Source of the DNA: Blasia pusilla | Taxonomy: Eukaryota > Marchantiophyta > Marchantiopsida > Blasiales | Length of the DNA: 64,000 nt | Assembly: GCA_050084515.1 (NCBI GenBank) | Contig: CM114273.1 | Coordinates: 11,532,001-11,596,000, forward strand | Reading direction: 5' to 3' | Shown: one piece after another, positions 20,571-34,900 of the stretch | Layout: every line of letters begins with the position of its first letter | Numbering within the stretch: position 1 is the stretch's first letter | Notes under the pieces: model-generated | Seen by the model: the letters and a program-made list of their open reading frames with translations, nothing else | Told to the model about the DNA's origin: nothing | Database searches by the model: none | Program-made: the position numbers and the translations under genes

Positions 20571-22965
20571 CGCTACCCGAGAGGGGGAGTATTAGAACGA
20601 GGAACGATCAGCAGCAAGGCAAGTACTGCTCAATCGATCACAGAATGATTGTTGCCAAGGGGAATCTAGATGACGCAACTGTTGCACGTTGCCAATTCCA
20701 AAATAAACAACAGTAATGGCATCGGTCAGTCAAATTACGGAAATGCTTCAGTCCATGAGCATGAGTGGGCTGCCCTTCACCCGCTGAGGCTCGCCACTCC
20801 TTAGGACATAAATGTGCAAATGGTGGCGGCTGGTGTAGAAAGAGCTGACAATGGTGGGAGGCGATTGATGAGCGCGGAAGAATGCACACATGTCGAATAC
20901 GTAGCTTGCAGGCTGGAGAAGAATACTGAGCCGATATAAACAGATTCGTGCCAATTAGCACATCATGTATCTACCTATCTATCTCAACGTCTGTTCGTCA
21001 GTCACTCTGTTGTCTATTGATTTTTGTTTGTCTATCAATCTCTCTTTGTGCTTGCTTGATCGAGACTCCTAGCAGTCTTTCGACAGCAAATTTAGCTTTC
21101 CCGCAACGCTACGATCTTCGGAAGATCCAGTTGTGAATCTCAACTGTGCGAGCTGGAACGAAGAGTAGATGAATGGATCAAACAAGGCCTCTCTGGGATT
21201 GGTTGATCCTCGAGGAGCGGAGAAGGTTAACCCGGAGGGAGGAGAGCCCCGGGAGTTGGGAGAGATGACAGAGAAGACATGCAAGGTACAGGAGTAATAG
21301 AGAGATCCCGCAAAGTTGTGCGATAGAAATTGTAGAAACAGTGTGTCTGCTATGTAGACAGGCGTCGTGAGATGAGAAGAAGAGGACACGATAATTGCAA
21401 CGGCTCCTAGTTCGCGTCTCTGTATTGTGCGTGTCCAGGAGAGGTGAGAGGGAGGAGAGGAGAGGAGAGGAGCCTGGTTCAAGCTGGGAAGAGGAGCCTC
21501 GGCCCCAAATATAGTAGACAGAGGGGAGGGGAAGAAGGAGGCGGAGAAGTGGGACTCTGAAAGGGAGAAAGTGGGAGTGGGGACAGGGACTTGTGCGGAG
21601 CCGTGGGGGGAGTGGGCTAAGCGCTATGAAAGAAAGAAAGACAGGGCTTGATGGAGCTCCACGCGATAAGGTGACGAGACAGGAGTAGTAAATCAGTAGT
21701 ACAGTGGCTTGGTGGAGGCCGAACTCGAAGTGTGAAGCTGAAGAATCTGCGTCTCCTCCAGTTGGGGATGGCAAGAGGAGGGGCAGCGCGGGTGCGACAA
21801 CCCGCGGAGGACGTAAGGGAGACGGGGACGAGCTGCAGCGGAGCAAGCCCCTCGTTGACAGGCCATGCTGCGCACGTCATGGCGCGTCATGCTCGGCAGT
21901 GACAGTGTCGGCCACCCAGCCCAGCTACCCCGTGGTGGAGCAGCAATTACAAGCAATTGTCTGCAATTATCCGATCTATCTGATCAACGGGTGCTCCTCT
22001 TTTGGCAGGCCTTGTGCGTGCGCGAATGCTGCAGCATTAAATCCCGCGAGCGGTAACACAGTGACGAGCTCCTCGCAGTAAATCGCCAACCGGAAACTTA
22101 CCTCAAATCGCTGTAGAAAAAAGAAGAATCTCCGAACCCTAGATAACGTAGATTACTAAACTGTTGTCACTGATCCCCTCCCGTCAACGATCTACCTATC
22201 TACCAGCGTTACTACGTCGCTCGCAGCAATTGCTGCGATGTCGTCCCTCTACCTATCCCAAAACCCCGCGCGAGAGGATGAAGAAGAATCAGCCGGCCAG
22301 ACCAGAGCACAAGGCAGCAGACCGGGGGACACTAGGCAGGCTGGCGGACTTCTTGTTGTGGAGGGAGCGCGAGGAGCGTTAATGTCGTGGGCAGCCGCAG
22401 TGATGACGGCGAGCGACGAAGCCAAGCTGGCTCCCCTTCGGCCGCAACTGGCGCGCACTCAAGGCCAACACTAACTCGCCGCGTGTCTCCCACGCTCTCG
22501 CTTCTCTGCGCGCATCATGTGCTACTCTTCTCGCTCCGCACACAATGTTCTCGTCCTCGGGCCGACTCGCTCACGTCCCGTTCACTTACCCCTTTCCCGC
22601 GTCATCGGACCGGACCTCAAGTGTCGAGGGTCTGATTTGCTGTCCGGTACCCACTCCCGTGCCGGTCTTCGGTGTCCGTATTCGCGCTTTTGTTCCCAGC
22701 CCTCTCTCTGTCGCAGCCCCATCCATCCCTCTCAAGTATGCAGTCGCCAACAGCTCTTTTCGTTAGTTCTCCATCACGCCTGCCACACCTGTCGGTCGCC
22801 TCCTCACATCTGAGGGGCAGTCGTTGCCGAATTTACCGGATGGAAAAAAAATCATGATCAACGCCTAGCGTACAAGATGCATCGCATCGGTGCAATCCCC
22901 TACGCAAGTCAATGCCTACGCTTTCCCGAGAGGTAGCATACACCCAAGTCACAGGACCAGTACTG
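20567..22965. other. TTL upstream region
   Basis: GC-rich DNA with purine-rich tracts, such as GGAGA repeats near 21450-21472. Frames up to 222 codons exist on the minus strand (21178-21846), but their Ser/Pro/Leu-rich composition reads as translated non-coding sequence. It probably holds the TTL promoter and 5' leader; no TATA box can be fixed. Confidence 0.4.
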
Positions 22966-23011
22966 TACTGATAAGAGAGTCCCGCCGTAAGCGGGAACTC
23001 TCTTATCAGTA
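22966..23011. repeat. Near-perfect 20-bp hairpin
   Basis: The left arm 22966-22985 (TACTGATAAGAGAGTCCCGC) pairs with the right arm 22991-23011, leaving a one-base bulge and a five-base loop CGTAA. It stands at the boundary between GC-rich and AT-rich DNA. No flanking gene uses it obviously. It could be a foldback element remnant or the stem of a small RNA. Confidence 0.8.
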
Positions 23012-25150
23012 TAGTTTTCTCTCACAGTTTATCTAGATTCCGATCCAAACACCGAGAGACCTCGGCTAGTGTAGGTTCATCCGGTCCCTGCTAGTGATTG
23101 ACGGCCTCCGTTTTTTCGAAAGGTTGAGCTTACCATCCATCGGATTTCTCTCGGCCGATCGTCTATTCCGAATAGTGGGATAACAAGATTAAATAGTATT
23201 ATTTTTAAATTTTGTTTCTTAGAATCTTGAACGAGGAGAATGAATTTAAGTGGAAAATAAAATATGTTTATTAGTTGCAAGTAAGTAATTTTATTGATTT
23301 ATAGTATAATAAATGATATGATGTGAAAAATAAAATAATTAAAAAAAATACCCTAATTTTTTTCCGTAATTCATGTATGATGGCAAGGGAAAATGATTTT
23401 TTGATGAAGAAGTAGGTAGATATTAGTTAGCAGAATTATTTAGGTGAGTGAGATATCATGTAAATTTTAATTCAAAAATATTCATATAAATTTACGTTTG
23501 ATATTTTGAGAAAGAAAAAGAATTTGAATGGGAAAATAATATACGTCATTAATTAAAATGAACTAAAAATTTAGTTAGTGGAGGTTATGTTGGTGAAAAG
23601 AGTGGAAATACAAAAGTACATATTCTTTAAATTTTAATGGAAAAATTAAATTATTAAAAATATTTGATTATTATTTACAAATGAAATAGTATGGGTGTCA
23701 AAGATCCCCTATCGGAGAATTTTTGGGCACCCGGAATGGGCCGAAAGGAGTTTTCGCCACCTCACAAATGGGTAGCTCCTCCGACTCCCCGCTTTGGTGC
23801 TCCCGGGAAACTCAGAACTCCCCGCTCCTCCTATCTCCTTTGAGTTCCCGGTCAGAAATACGAACGTCTGCAGTTCCGGACTCTTCAATGCATCTCCCTG
23901 CAAACTTGCCACCCCCACTTCTTCCAAAATCAAATAGGGACTAGTCCCGTGCGCGACACCCACACCCGAATGATTTTGACACCCCCATTGTGACTCTTTT
24001 AAATTGAAAATAGGAAATTTTATCTTCATTAAAATTATTGAAAAAATCATTTTCGTACACGGGCATGCTAAGCAGTTTAGTTTAAGGGTATCGATCTAGG
24101 ATCCGGAATTGATCCTAGTTGGTTACTCGTGCGTTACGTAAATAGTGAAGGGAACGAATGATGGATTTCGATCTGGTTTCTTCTGATATTTTTCCTAAAC
24201 TCAGCCCCGCGTGTCGTGCCAGTAAGCCAGCGCAGAGTCTGGCGAATCGCTTGTAGCGTTATGGGGGAGGCGCCCGTGTGCAGTGAGTGTAGTACAGTCT
24301 ACCCACAGCACCTCACTCCTCCATGTTCGCTTTCATCAGCTTTTCCCTTACCCACATCGGTCTAGGATGATGGGCGTTCACATCACTGGGTACCCAAAGT
24401 TCCGAGTCCAGCAGTACCGCGTACTCCTACTCTGAATCCATCTTCGAGTGCAGTAGTCATGGCCAGTAACGAGTTGCCGCCGAAAAGGTGGGGGCGCTAG
24501 AATGAGAAGAAGTACACGCCATGAGGAGAGGAGGCGGTCGCTATTAAGTGTCCGTTCCGTCCGAGCTCGAAACCTTTCACGTCCACGTACAAGGAACACG
24601 GACAAAATAGGTCCGGGACTGCGAGTGATGGCATTTATTACTCCTCCCGGGAAGTGAAGGGAGGCTTAGGGAGCACGAAGCGGAGGGATTTATTCGTTCG
24701 AGGGGAGGAAGGTCTGCGCGAGGGAGTCCCTGGGAAAGATATCCGTGTACGTATGCGGTCTGACCAGAGAGGAGCGAAATTTCTAATGTGTGCACTTTGC
24801 AGGCCCTGCAGGGGCGAGGGAATGGACAGGCAGACAGACCCTCTTTGTTTTTTTGTTTTATACGGGGGATCTGATATCACTGCTGCATCACAGCTCGCCG
24901 TCGGAAGGATGGTCTGATCCGCTCTCTTACCCCTCAAGGAATGACAACCCAACAGTCTATGGAATATGGCAGACATCGGCGGGAGTTGAGGGCGATGGAG
25001 TCGCAAGAGCGGTGAGTAGTCAGTCAGAGAGGGCATCGAAATGAAATGAGAGAGAAAGCAGACGCAGCGAGCACAGGATGAGTGTGTGATACAGGTACTC
25101 TCGACGGAGAGCGAGTGATGAGCGTACAGTAGTATCTCCCTCACCTTTCC
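23012..25150. other. AT-rich then GC-rich intergenic DNA
   Basis: 23.1-23.7 kb and around 24.0 kb are AT-rich with no frames of note. 23.7-24.0 and 24.2-25.1 kb are GC-richer with short overlapping frames on both strands. I recognise no gene. Confidence 0.35.
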
Positions 25151-25157
25151 GCTTGAG

Positions 25158-26872
25158 GTGCGTTTGCTCCGCTGGTTTGTTGCTGTGCTGCGCTGCCCGC
25201 ATTTGACTTATAATTACCTTTGTCCGCTTGCTCCCGCATTTGTCTTTGTCGATCTATCCAATCTACCGTGGCTGCCAGCCAGCGTGCCAGCATGCGCCTC
25301 CTGTCCTGCTTGCCTTGGAAGCCACCAAAACCCTAGCGACCCGCGGCCCGACTTGCATTCATTTGAATGCGAGGACTCCGAGGAGCTATACTCCTCTACC
25401 AGTAGTAGAGGAAGGAATGATTTTCTGGGGTACGTGGCTTGTGGATGTGGTCCTGCCAAAGGACGACGAGACACGCCGGCATGGGCGAGCCAAGAAACTT
25501 TCTGGACGACTATTACCTTCGGGCGCTGTGATTGGAGACTTCCTGCCACGTGGCCGTGGCCTCCGAGGCTCAGCATAGCTGTACAGATGGCGATGGGCAT
25601 GAAGACAACTGTTTTGATGACTCGCGCTTCTTTTCTGGCGAGTCGCTGCCGGGAAGGGATATTTTGGCTAAACTCGGGACGATATTCACGAACGCTGTCT
25701 CCCCGCAACAGTTGGAATTCACTGCAGGCGGACTGTGCACGTATCTCTCCGACCAACACCTCCAGTTTGGCGGATCCCCCGCCAAACAGGATCCGGTGTC
25801 CCTGCCTCCCTCTACGAACTGCTCTACGGATGCGGCGGACGGATGGCCTACTGTCAAAATCAGCCGATTTTTATGGGGGAAGTTGACCCAGCCCGAGCTA
25901 TTTCCACAAACGTTGCATTTGTTGTTTTCCCCTACCACCAGATTCTCAACTTTTTTACGGCCTTTTCCAAACCCCCAAAAATGGTTCTTGGAGATTTTCA
26001 GTACTTGTTTTGTCTGATTTACTCAAGTTTCGAAAACCAAACGAATTCGCTTCGCATGATGTGGGTGCTTGAGGTGCGCACACAAACACACCAGACCAGG
26101 GCTGACCTGATCTGACCTCTCTTTCTTCGGGACTTGAAGTCGACATTTTGGGTTGCACTGCCCAACAGCGACGAGGAGGAGCGGCATGGAGACTTGGGGA
26201 GAGTGTTCACACCCAACCACAGACACGATGACGGATACTTGAATCTTGTCACAAAAGATGGTATTCCTTGGCTGATACGCGCGGTCATGTTTGCACGAAC
26301 ATCACGTGTGTGTTGGCTCTTATAATAAAAAAATTAGTGGTTGCCATCGCCAGCCGTATCTGTTTAACGGGCTGCGAAATAGTAGTGTGTACACTCTTGG
26401 TACCATGCAATGGAGCGTCCTTTTCTTCCAGGGTAAGCTTAGGGTCGGTGGCCTGATAGAGAGGAACGAGGGCGGCTTCCAAACTGGTGCCAAACAAAAG
26501 AGAGTGCAGGCCGAGAAGTAGGCCTGCTCTCCGACGTCCACCGCAACAGAGGACAACTGAGACCCAGCCGTGATCGATCGTAGCCCCCCCCCCCCAGGGG
26601 CGGACGCACCCATCTTGCAGGCTTCGGCAAAGGAGCGGGCGCAAACCGCGCCACGGGTCAAGGACACCGAGCGGATACAAGGAGCCGCTGAACAGATTCC
26701 TGACTCGCTCAGCTCCTTAGAAAACTGGATAGCTGATGAGACAGCTCTCTTGGTGAAGAAAAGAACCTCAAGGGCGCACCTCATACGCAGAGGAGAGAGG
26801 CAGATTGGGATGAAGTGGAAACGGGAGATGCACCAGTTAATTATCTCTTCTCGTCAGTTGACATTACTATGA
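25158..26872. other. GC-rich stretch with overlapping open frames, unassigned
   Basis: The longest plus frame is 25158-25886 (242 codons, opening with a hydrophobic stretch), overlapped by plus 25532-26017 and minus 25214-25759. A plant telo-box-like AAACCCTAG lies at about 25329. Minus 26320-26784 and plus 26570-26872 also stay open. Several frames being open at once suggests composition rather than coding, yet one first exon could be real. No family recognised. Confidence 0.25.
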
Positions 26873-28390
26873 GGAGATCGAAATTCTCGTCAAATGAAGT
26901 CGAGCTCCCGAGAAATGGGACACTCGCAAGTCGCAACAACTAAACCACAACGGTACACCTGTAAAATGAAATGTGTAAAATAAATGAAATGAAACTGGTT
27001 TGTGAAAAGAGTTGACTTTTTGTCTCGATGTCTTCGCGTTTCGTCGCGAGGAAAACTTCCTTTCTCTAATAAATAAAAATTTAGCTTCATCTTTGAGTCT
27101 TAATCCGTCTTCACTTTCTTTTTTTTAGGGACATGCTCGCAAGAAAAACCAAACTCACCCTAAACCTTGAAACTTCGAGCTAACATGGCCCTCCCGTAGC
27201 ATTACGGTTTAATTTTCCTCCACCCCAAAAAATGATAGAACACTTTGGGCCTTCATGAGCAGGTTGAGGTTTTCCCAGTGATATGAGATTTTTTCTTTTT
27301 TCCATACATTTTTCATTTAAGCGTTGCCGACATCCGAATGAGGACATTTGTTCTTTAATTTTTTTTCGCTAAAAATTCATCACAAAACTCTCTTTTACGT
27401 AGTGGCTGACGTGATAATATTCAAATATCAATATTTATTTTTCCTCCCCTTTCTAAATTCAATGTGTTCATTACGTGCTCGGCACTACGGTGTGGTCCAC
27501 CCTTGTGTGTCGAAATTAACTAATGAATGGCATGCCCCATCACATGAATTCTTCACCTCGCCATGGTTCCATCACCTGAGATTCAACTCCTCTTAGGGTT
27601 TGGAAGTGGCAATTATGTTGTTAGAAATCGTTAGGGACATAAGTGAAACGGGAGGCAACAAGATTTATTTTTGTCTTCTAGGAACTAGCAACCTACGCAA
27701 GGTTTACTGATCTTTACTCTGCAGAGTCCTTCAGGAGTGTACCTCCAGCTCCTACGGTCCTGGATCTAATGGTCCCCACATTAGTTAGAGTTATGACTAT
27801 AAGTTGGAGTAGTGGCTCCTCATAAGGACCTCAACCATTAATTTCTAATTAAAAATAATAATAAAAAGCAGTTAAGGTCCGTATTGAGATAGGATCTCTC
27901 GTCGCTGCACCATCACTCCCACTTGACCTATTTTTCTTTTCCACTATCCGAGTCCCCCAAGTATCTATCAAACCTTCCTACAATCCTAAATGGGTTGGTT
28001 TCATGAGTGCTCCACCTCCTCAGCTCCTCAAGCAAAAATCATTCATTGGAGCACGCAGAACACGTAAGCGGGCTTAGCAGGTCATAATATCTGTAACTAA
28101 CATGCATAGAACCTCGTATCCTAGCCTACCCTGGAGATAGAAGCGCAGACTCGCAGAGTCACCATGAGGTGGACATCCGTGGCGAAGGTGCCAGGTCGAT
28201 GGAGCGACGTTGGTGGCGACTCGTGGCGGAAGTCTATGGTAGGGTTTCTCATGAAAAGACAAGACATTGGAATAAAACTCCAAAATCTGGAGTCTAATGG
28301 ACGCGAAGAAGAATTATAAAATAAACGCATTCCCCCGAGCACATGATCTCATGTCGCCGTCGGGGAGCTCTGCTTAGAGGGAGGTCACTA
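26873..28390. other. AT-rich intergenic DNA
   Basis: No frame above about 80 codons and no recognisable protein segment. Nothing further seen. Confidence 0.4.
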
Positions 28391-28397
28391 TCCTTGG

Positions 28398-28946
28398 GTT
28401 GTGGAGGGAAACATTCGAAAGTTCTTTGATTCGATACCTCATAAAGTGATCCTTCACAAAATTTCGCAAAAGGTCAAGTGTCATCGTACGCTCGAATTAC
28501 TCCAAAGGGCTCTCCGTGCGGGTTACAAGGATCCTGATCCTACTTACGGTCAGGTCCGTGGCTGGTTTTGTTGGTGGTGCGGGTCTCGCTGAGAAAAGAA
28601 GGCACGTAGTGTTTCTTTCGTTGCGCGCTCCAAGCGTAAAGCGCTCTCCCTCTGGTCGAGTGCCTATGTCACTTCCACGATGGAAGTCTTTGGGCATTCC
28701 CGAAGGAAAACTAGAGGCCTATATAACAAATCTGCTATTCAACAACAGTTGGACGGCTACAGGGAGAATATTGAAGAGTTTATAGGGCCTTTTGTAAATA
28801 AACTATCAAACAAATCCTCCATGCTGCTTGATCGCTTCGCCCCTCTGTACAGTTTCATTTCTTCGCAACTTAAGCACACGATATTCAAATGTTTTTTATT
28901 CTATGTCTTTGCCCCGTGTCCCTCGGACCCACAAAGTGCAATATGA
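28398..28946 (+). pseudogene. Group II intron reverse-transcriptase/maturase remnant (mitochondrial type)
   Basis: The frame 28401-28592 reads EGNIRKFFDSIPHKVILHKI, followed by ELLQRALRAGYKDPD. This is the RT motif-A block of group II intron-encoded proteins (G-D-I-K-x-C/F-F-D-x-I-x-H, then K/R-A-G-Y). In plants these occur mainly in mitochondrial introns. Following frames at 28516 and 28680 may continue it after frameshifts, but I cannot see the YADD box or the maturase domain X. It most likely reached the nucleus as a mitochondrial DNA fragment. Truncated and non-functional. Confidence 0.5.
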
Positions 28947-28949
28947 TAA

Positions 28950-31900
28950 TCGCAAAGCTTAAACAAATGCGGCAGCCCAGCAGCCTTCTGCATGCCAAAT
29001 GCCACGGGTCATGCAAACGGACTGGATCGACATGGTGAACTGCGGTGCTGGGAGTGCCGCCATCGTACAACAACAACAATTAGCGGAGCTCGGTCTTCAC
29101 TCGGCATCTGAGGCTCGGGGATTTGAAATCGTCACCGACGAAAGCCTTGAGAGCTCGGTCGATCCGATCAGGCGCTTTCCACACCGTCATGTCGAAGACA
29201 CGTTGATCACGCCACCCAAGCGAGCGAGTCTTCACGGCGATCCATTTCATCTTCGGTTTGGCCTGCGTTCCGGAACGTGAAATGCTACGCTACTCTCGTG
29301 GCCCCGACCTACACAGCGGTCGCAGCTAGACTTGCCGAGATCCTCTTCCGAGGGCGCGCGCGATGATGAGGAGTGGCGAACAAGCGAGCGGTAGTGCAAC
29401 GGCGACTGCCCGGAAGTTACCAAGAGGATCGAAGACAGACAATCGTGTGTTCGGATCGAGGGGGTGAGCTAATCGGCTAATCGGGGGATACTGTCCTTAA
29501 TGACGCCGTCCAGACATGATGGACATGATGTCGCTGTCTCTACGCTCCGAGCCTCCGTCGAGGCTCCAGCATAGAATCAATAGATGCCCACGTCCATGTC
29601 AGCGAGAGTCGTTGAGGAAAGAAAGAAGGGAAAGACCAAACCTTTGGGTCCGGTCACCAGACTACAACCGAATTTTCTGCCGCATAAAGACGAGTAGAGA
29701 GGCACATCATCATTCTCTACCACAATCTCCCCTCAGAATGTAACTAACTAAATAGATTCCCTCTTACGAACTCGCGGATCCCTCAAGTCCCTCATGACCC
29801 GTTTTCCCCCTTCCAGGGACGTCGGCCCGACCTACTCATAGCCGCCACATTCACCTCGGACCTGGTCCCAAAGTTAAGGACTCTGCGGTCAGGTTTGGAT
29901 GTCCGCTGGCACATGGCTGGCTCGCGGGCTGCTAAACAGAACGCAGCCCTGGCTCAGATGCGGAGGGTCAGCTCACCTACGATTCCAAACATAGACCCTG
30001 ACCAGAGTTGGCTCACCTGCGAACCCATCCCTCAAAGAGTCCATGGGACCCAACTAATGGACGTGGAATCTCTCCATTTCCCAGGGCTCAGACTCTAAGC
30101 CCTTATCCGATCACATTACCTCCAACTCGAGGGCCTCATGGTATCTGCCCACCCTCCAAACTATGAGTAACTCGCAGTCTCGCTCATGAAGTGAACACTT
30201 TCGACGAATAAGCCTAAACTTAGGCAAGGGAATAATACAACATGGGCAAGCTTGAGGCGTGGAGATAATAAAAATTGCCACATGCATCCCGGGTTGAGGG
30301 GATCATTCTAAGGAAAATCCAAACTCTAATCTATGGCAAATAGAGGACGCTGACTATCAAAGGACATACTGGCCACAACTCTAGAACGAATGAATCATTG
30401 TTCATCCTTGAGCTCCTTCGTCTACCCGTTGCACGTACTCGGCCCTCCTTCCCCTTCACGCCTATTCATCCTCCGGTTAGAGGCATCAGGGTTAGACGTG
30501 GGTTATGTTTGAAGAAGAGCTCGTGCAAAACAGGTCGCCTCTCGGGGGGACTCGAATTAGGGACTTGCACCTTCACAGTGAACGCACCATCCACTCCACT
30601 AGAGTCCCTTGCATGAAAGGCATGGTATTAATAAAACTTTAATATGTTACTTAACCAGGATTTTGACCTCCGATTAACTAACCCGAGGATGAATAGGCAC
30701 GGGGCCATCCAAAGAAGATTTAAAATAAAAAACCAACTTACGTTTTTATTCTACCTTCAAAACATCAAATTTGGACTTCTATTAGGTTCCAAAGTCAAGT
30801 ACATATCAACGACTGAAATGTGAATTTGACACTTTCAAGGTTATCACATGCGGTCCATTCTCAAAGGCTCTTTACCGACTATTCACATAATCACTCAATT
30901 TAAAACCCCAAAACTCCTCGTGGCCCACTTTTGAAATCTTCCTTATCGTGTACTTTAAATGGAGAATATAAATGTTCAATAAAAAGAACTGCGCTCCCTC
31001 TCGAAATTTAGACGAGACAACCATAAAAGGGATTACATTTTGTTAGATATTCCATCTGAGCGGCAACCACTCACACAAAGTATCAAGTGTCCTTAGAGGA
31101 ACTCTAGAGACAAGGGAACACCTTCTCATGTGTGATATATCCTCTCAACAATCAAAGTGTATTCAAAGGTTGTGCTTGAACTGGTGGTATACGTTAAGCT
31201 ATTGCTCAAAGGTTACGTCTTATAAAACGTTCTCTATCCGTCGCGTGTCTACAACAGATCAATGTACTTACTTATCATGCAAGCTACTTTAAGGATACAT
31301 TGGAAATCGACATGCTTTTTTTTTTTGTCTTGAACATGTTCATTTATCATTCTATGTTCTTTATCCATTTAAACTACGCTTAGTTTCGTCTTTTGACGGT
31401 TTTCCTCTGAGGGGGTATTTCGGTGACTTTTGTACATCAATCAGAAATAAAGCAAGGAGTTCTTGCTTGGGTAACTCGACGAGAAGAGGTCACGTAAATT
31501 TTTATTTTATCAAAAGATCCTCACTCTTGTGGATTTTATCAAGTTATCCGGTTTCTACTTTTTCTCATTTAAAAAATATTTTTATTTAATTTTCAAGATA
31601 TTAAAGATAGTTTACTTTATTATTTCAATATAGTAAGATTAGATTTACTTATAAGATCCACGAGACAACAGGCGTCCATGTTGTCTTGTTTATCCATGTG
31701 ATCTTTATTTTCATAAATAATACCAAATAATGATTTTCCTTTGTATTTATTCCATTCATTTTATTGCCATGCTCTTCTGCCTAGGCGTGATGGCAATGAA
31801 CATGATATTTACGCTTGATAGAACATTTCGTCATCACGGAACCTTTTAAACTAAGAAGTGTCTTATTCAACCTTTATTTGTTTATTTATCACTCTCGTTT

Positions 31901-34900
31901 CGAGCATTTTCCTAAACCTCGAACATGAAAGAAGGGAACACATCTTTCTGGAGCTCTTTTTAATTAATTCGCGGATCTTGTACATCTTCGTTTTTAATTT
32001 CAGAATCAATAAGGTACTTTATGTCACACATCGTTAACAGAATATTTCTTCAAATAAATGTCACGAAACCAGACAGACTTCTAAATCCGAACTTTAATTT
32101 TCCTCAAGTCCACGTGTCACTTGCGTGTTCGGCTTTTGAGCAGGGAGCCTTCTACAAGGAAAGGGTATTTATCACACGCAAGATATAATCATGTCCTTCT
32201 ACCGGAACGTACGCGTAAGTAGATTTTAAATATACTCCAAATTAAATTTAAATAAAGAGATACATAAATGCATGATAAGGTATAAAACCAGGCCATCAAA
32301 TTTTAGTGCCTTGCCGGCTAGACTATTTACCATATTAAAATCGGAAAATTAAGAACGTTCTAACTAATTTGCACCTTCAAGGGGCTTACTAGAGTCTTTA
32401 AATCTCCTTCTTTTGTATTCTCGAAGGATTTTCCATTATCTATTTTTTATCCAGGTTTTCCATTTCTTCACTCTTCGATGAAAGTGGTTTAGGTACCCTC
32501 AATCGTACCATCATTGAATATACAAAACCTTACTCATCTTTTATTAAATTCTTTTTCAGGCAAATGTCGTGTGAACATTTTCCTATTCGTGTTTTCCAAA
32601 TGTTCAAAACGTCGAACTCCGTAAACAAGCAATGGAGAACTACCATGTGAACGCTTCAAAATATGTATTGCAATTATGGAGTCTAAGAGACAAGAATCTA
32701 GTGAACAACAGTTTGGATTTAATTCCATCTAACTATTTCTCCCAAGGGAAAATGTATCATAAATTCCCTTTATTTAAAAAAAATACCTATAATCTCCCCT
32801 AATTTTCTAAGTTTATTTTTTGGCAAAAATTCTTTCAAAAGTATAATTTTTGGTTTTATCTCAATCAAGTTTGAAAATTCAAAGAATTTCTCATTTTCTA
32901 ACTTGATCACATGAAATAATGTATAGGAGATAGATTGATGAGAATCCTAGGGAGATAGGAAATTTCATAAAAATATAAAAAAAATTAAAGCAAAAGAATC
33001 ATTTAATTAAAAAATATGTATTATCCTTTTTCCACTTCCCACTCAGTATAGGATGTTATTATAACACATTCACTTGCAAAATGCTTCATATTTTGCATGC
33101 ATGGAGCTCTTGTAAGTCAAGGAGGAGGCTAATGCCAATAATCCTATGATGTCTTATAAGTAACTATGTGAGAAAATTTCTAAAGGGATGGGTCGGTCAA
33201 GATAAAATAATATTAATAATAATAACCTCATTAGTGTCAAGTAGTGTGATGCATTTCAAAATCACTTACACTTTTTTCTATTGAGAAATAGAAAATACTT
33301 GAGACACGCATTGTAAGAGATGTGAGTCACTTTTGGGAGAGAAGAGTAGCTATCAAAACATGGCAAGTATTCATCCCTTGAGATGCACAAATGAAAAATG
33401 AATTATAAAGGTGCCTATGTACTGCAATCAGTAAGTTAAGAATTCTTATTAATAGATGTACTTGAATAGAAAAGAGTTTTAAACTTTTTCGTAACATTGG
33501 ATCCCTTTCATATCCTTGTTTTGCCACGGGTTATGCAATCAAAGCAAAAGTGGGCCCCACCTATTGCAATCCATGTCCGTGGACATATTTAGACTTGTCC
33601 ATCTATGTCTCTTAGGGATGTATTTATTCATTTTTTGCAACCATGGACTGCAAATGGATTCTTAAAGAGTTCTATTAATTGTGGAAGAGGGGTTTTACTA
33701 TGCACGGAAAGTCTCTTCTAAAGGGAGCTAAGATATTTTCACAAATAAAATGAATTTTCAAGTTACCTTTTATAGAAAGAAAATAAGTCTAGTTTCTAAA
33801 TAACATGTTATAACTCATAGATAGAACACATAATGATTTCATCTTTATTATAAAGAAATTTTCTTAGTATGAAAATAAAAAAATAAGTGAGACCCAGAAT
33901 AGAATGATAAGATGACCCCTTTTAGTTAAATCGACTTTAAATGATATAAACTCAAAATTTTCTAGAAGTGAAATGGTGTCAATCATCCTAAACTCATGAT
34001 ATGTAAATGGGATGTCAGAGGGTCACCACATAGCATATGTGACATGACTATTGAGACTTTGAGATTATAATTATTTGCAACATGCAAAGATGGAACCAAT
34101 TTTGGGAAACAAGATTAATGTTCAGATTTTAGAAATTCTTTGAAAGCTTCTCAAATGCATTTTTATGTAGTGGGAACAAGGTTACAAATATAACATCTTG
34201 GGCAATGGAATTAACTCCACAAATACATTTAAAGTACCTTAATGGAAACTTTCCTAGTGAAAGGACATCATTTCTTTTGTTCCACCCCAAAGTTATTTGA
34301 ATTTATCATTTTTCATCGTTTTGATGTTTTCTTTCCATTGATGATTTTTTTCCAATCAATTGTTCCTCCCTCAATTTTCATAGCATGGGCATCCCATGCC
34401 AAGCCATGACCATTTGAGCTAGGGCCACTCAATGAATTGCAATGACAAAGAGAATGAAACTGTAAGTGCTATGAATGGGTTTAGGGTTACTTGCACCATA
34501 TCCAAGTAGTCAATGAGACTCATTTCCACAAAGGGGTTCTTTTCAATTTCCTCTCCAAATATCCTTTGTGGCTTGTTTTTTTCTCTCACTTTACTTTCCA
34601 TAAAAACCTTCTTCTCATTACAAATTAGAATTTACCGTCTTCCCCCAAGCATAGTGCCATTGTTGATGGATACTTTGTTTTATCTTAGGTTTAGGTCCAG
34701 TTTATTTGGATTAAAGAAATTAAAAAAATATATCTTTCCTTTTAGGTACTATGCAAAGAAATACATTACAATTAGGTGCTTTCATGAAGGTTTCAGTTTT
34801 AAATTTCCTCAAATTCATAGCTTTGCACAAAATCCTCAAGGAAATTTAAACTCCCTCTAAATAAAATGGATACATAACACTCCCTATCTGTTCCAGCTGT

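Noticed and set aside
21178-21846. A 222-codon minus-strand frame upstream of TTL
   Set aside because: Its Leu/Ser/Pro-rich product without domains, derived from purine-rich plus-strand tracts, reads as composition rather than coding.
25158-25886. A 242-codon plus frame as a gene
   Set aside because: Frames are open at once in several registers on both strands, and I recognise no motif. It is kept only as an unassigned region.
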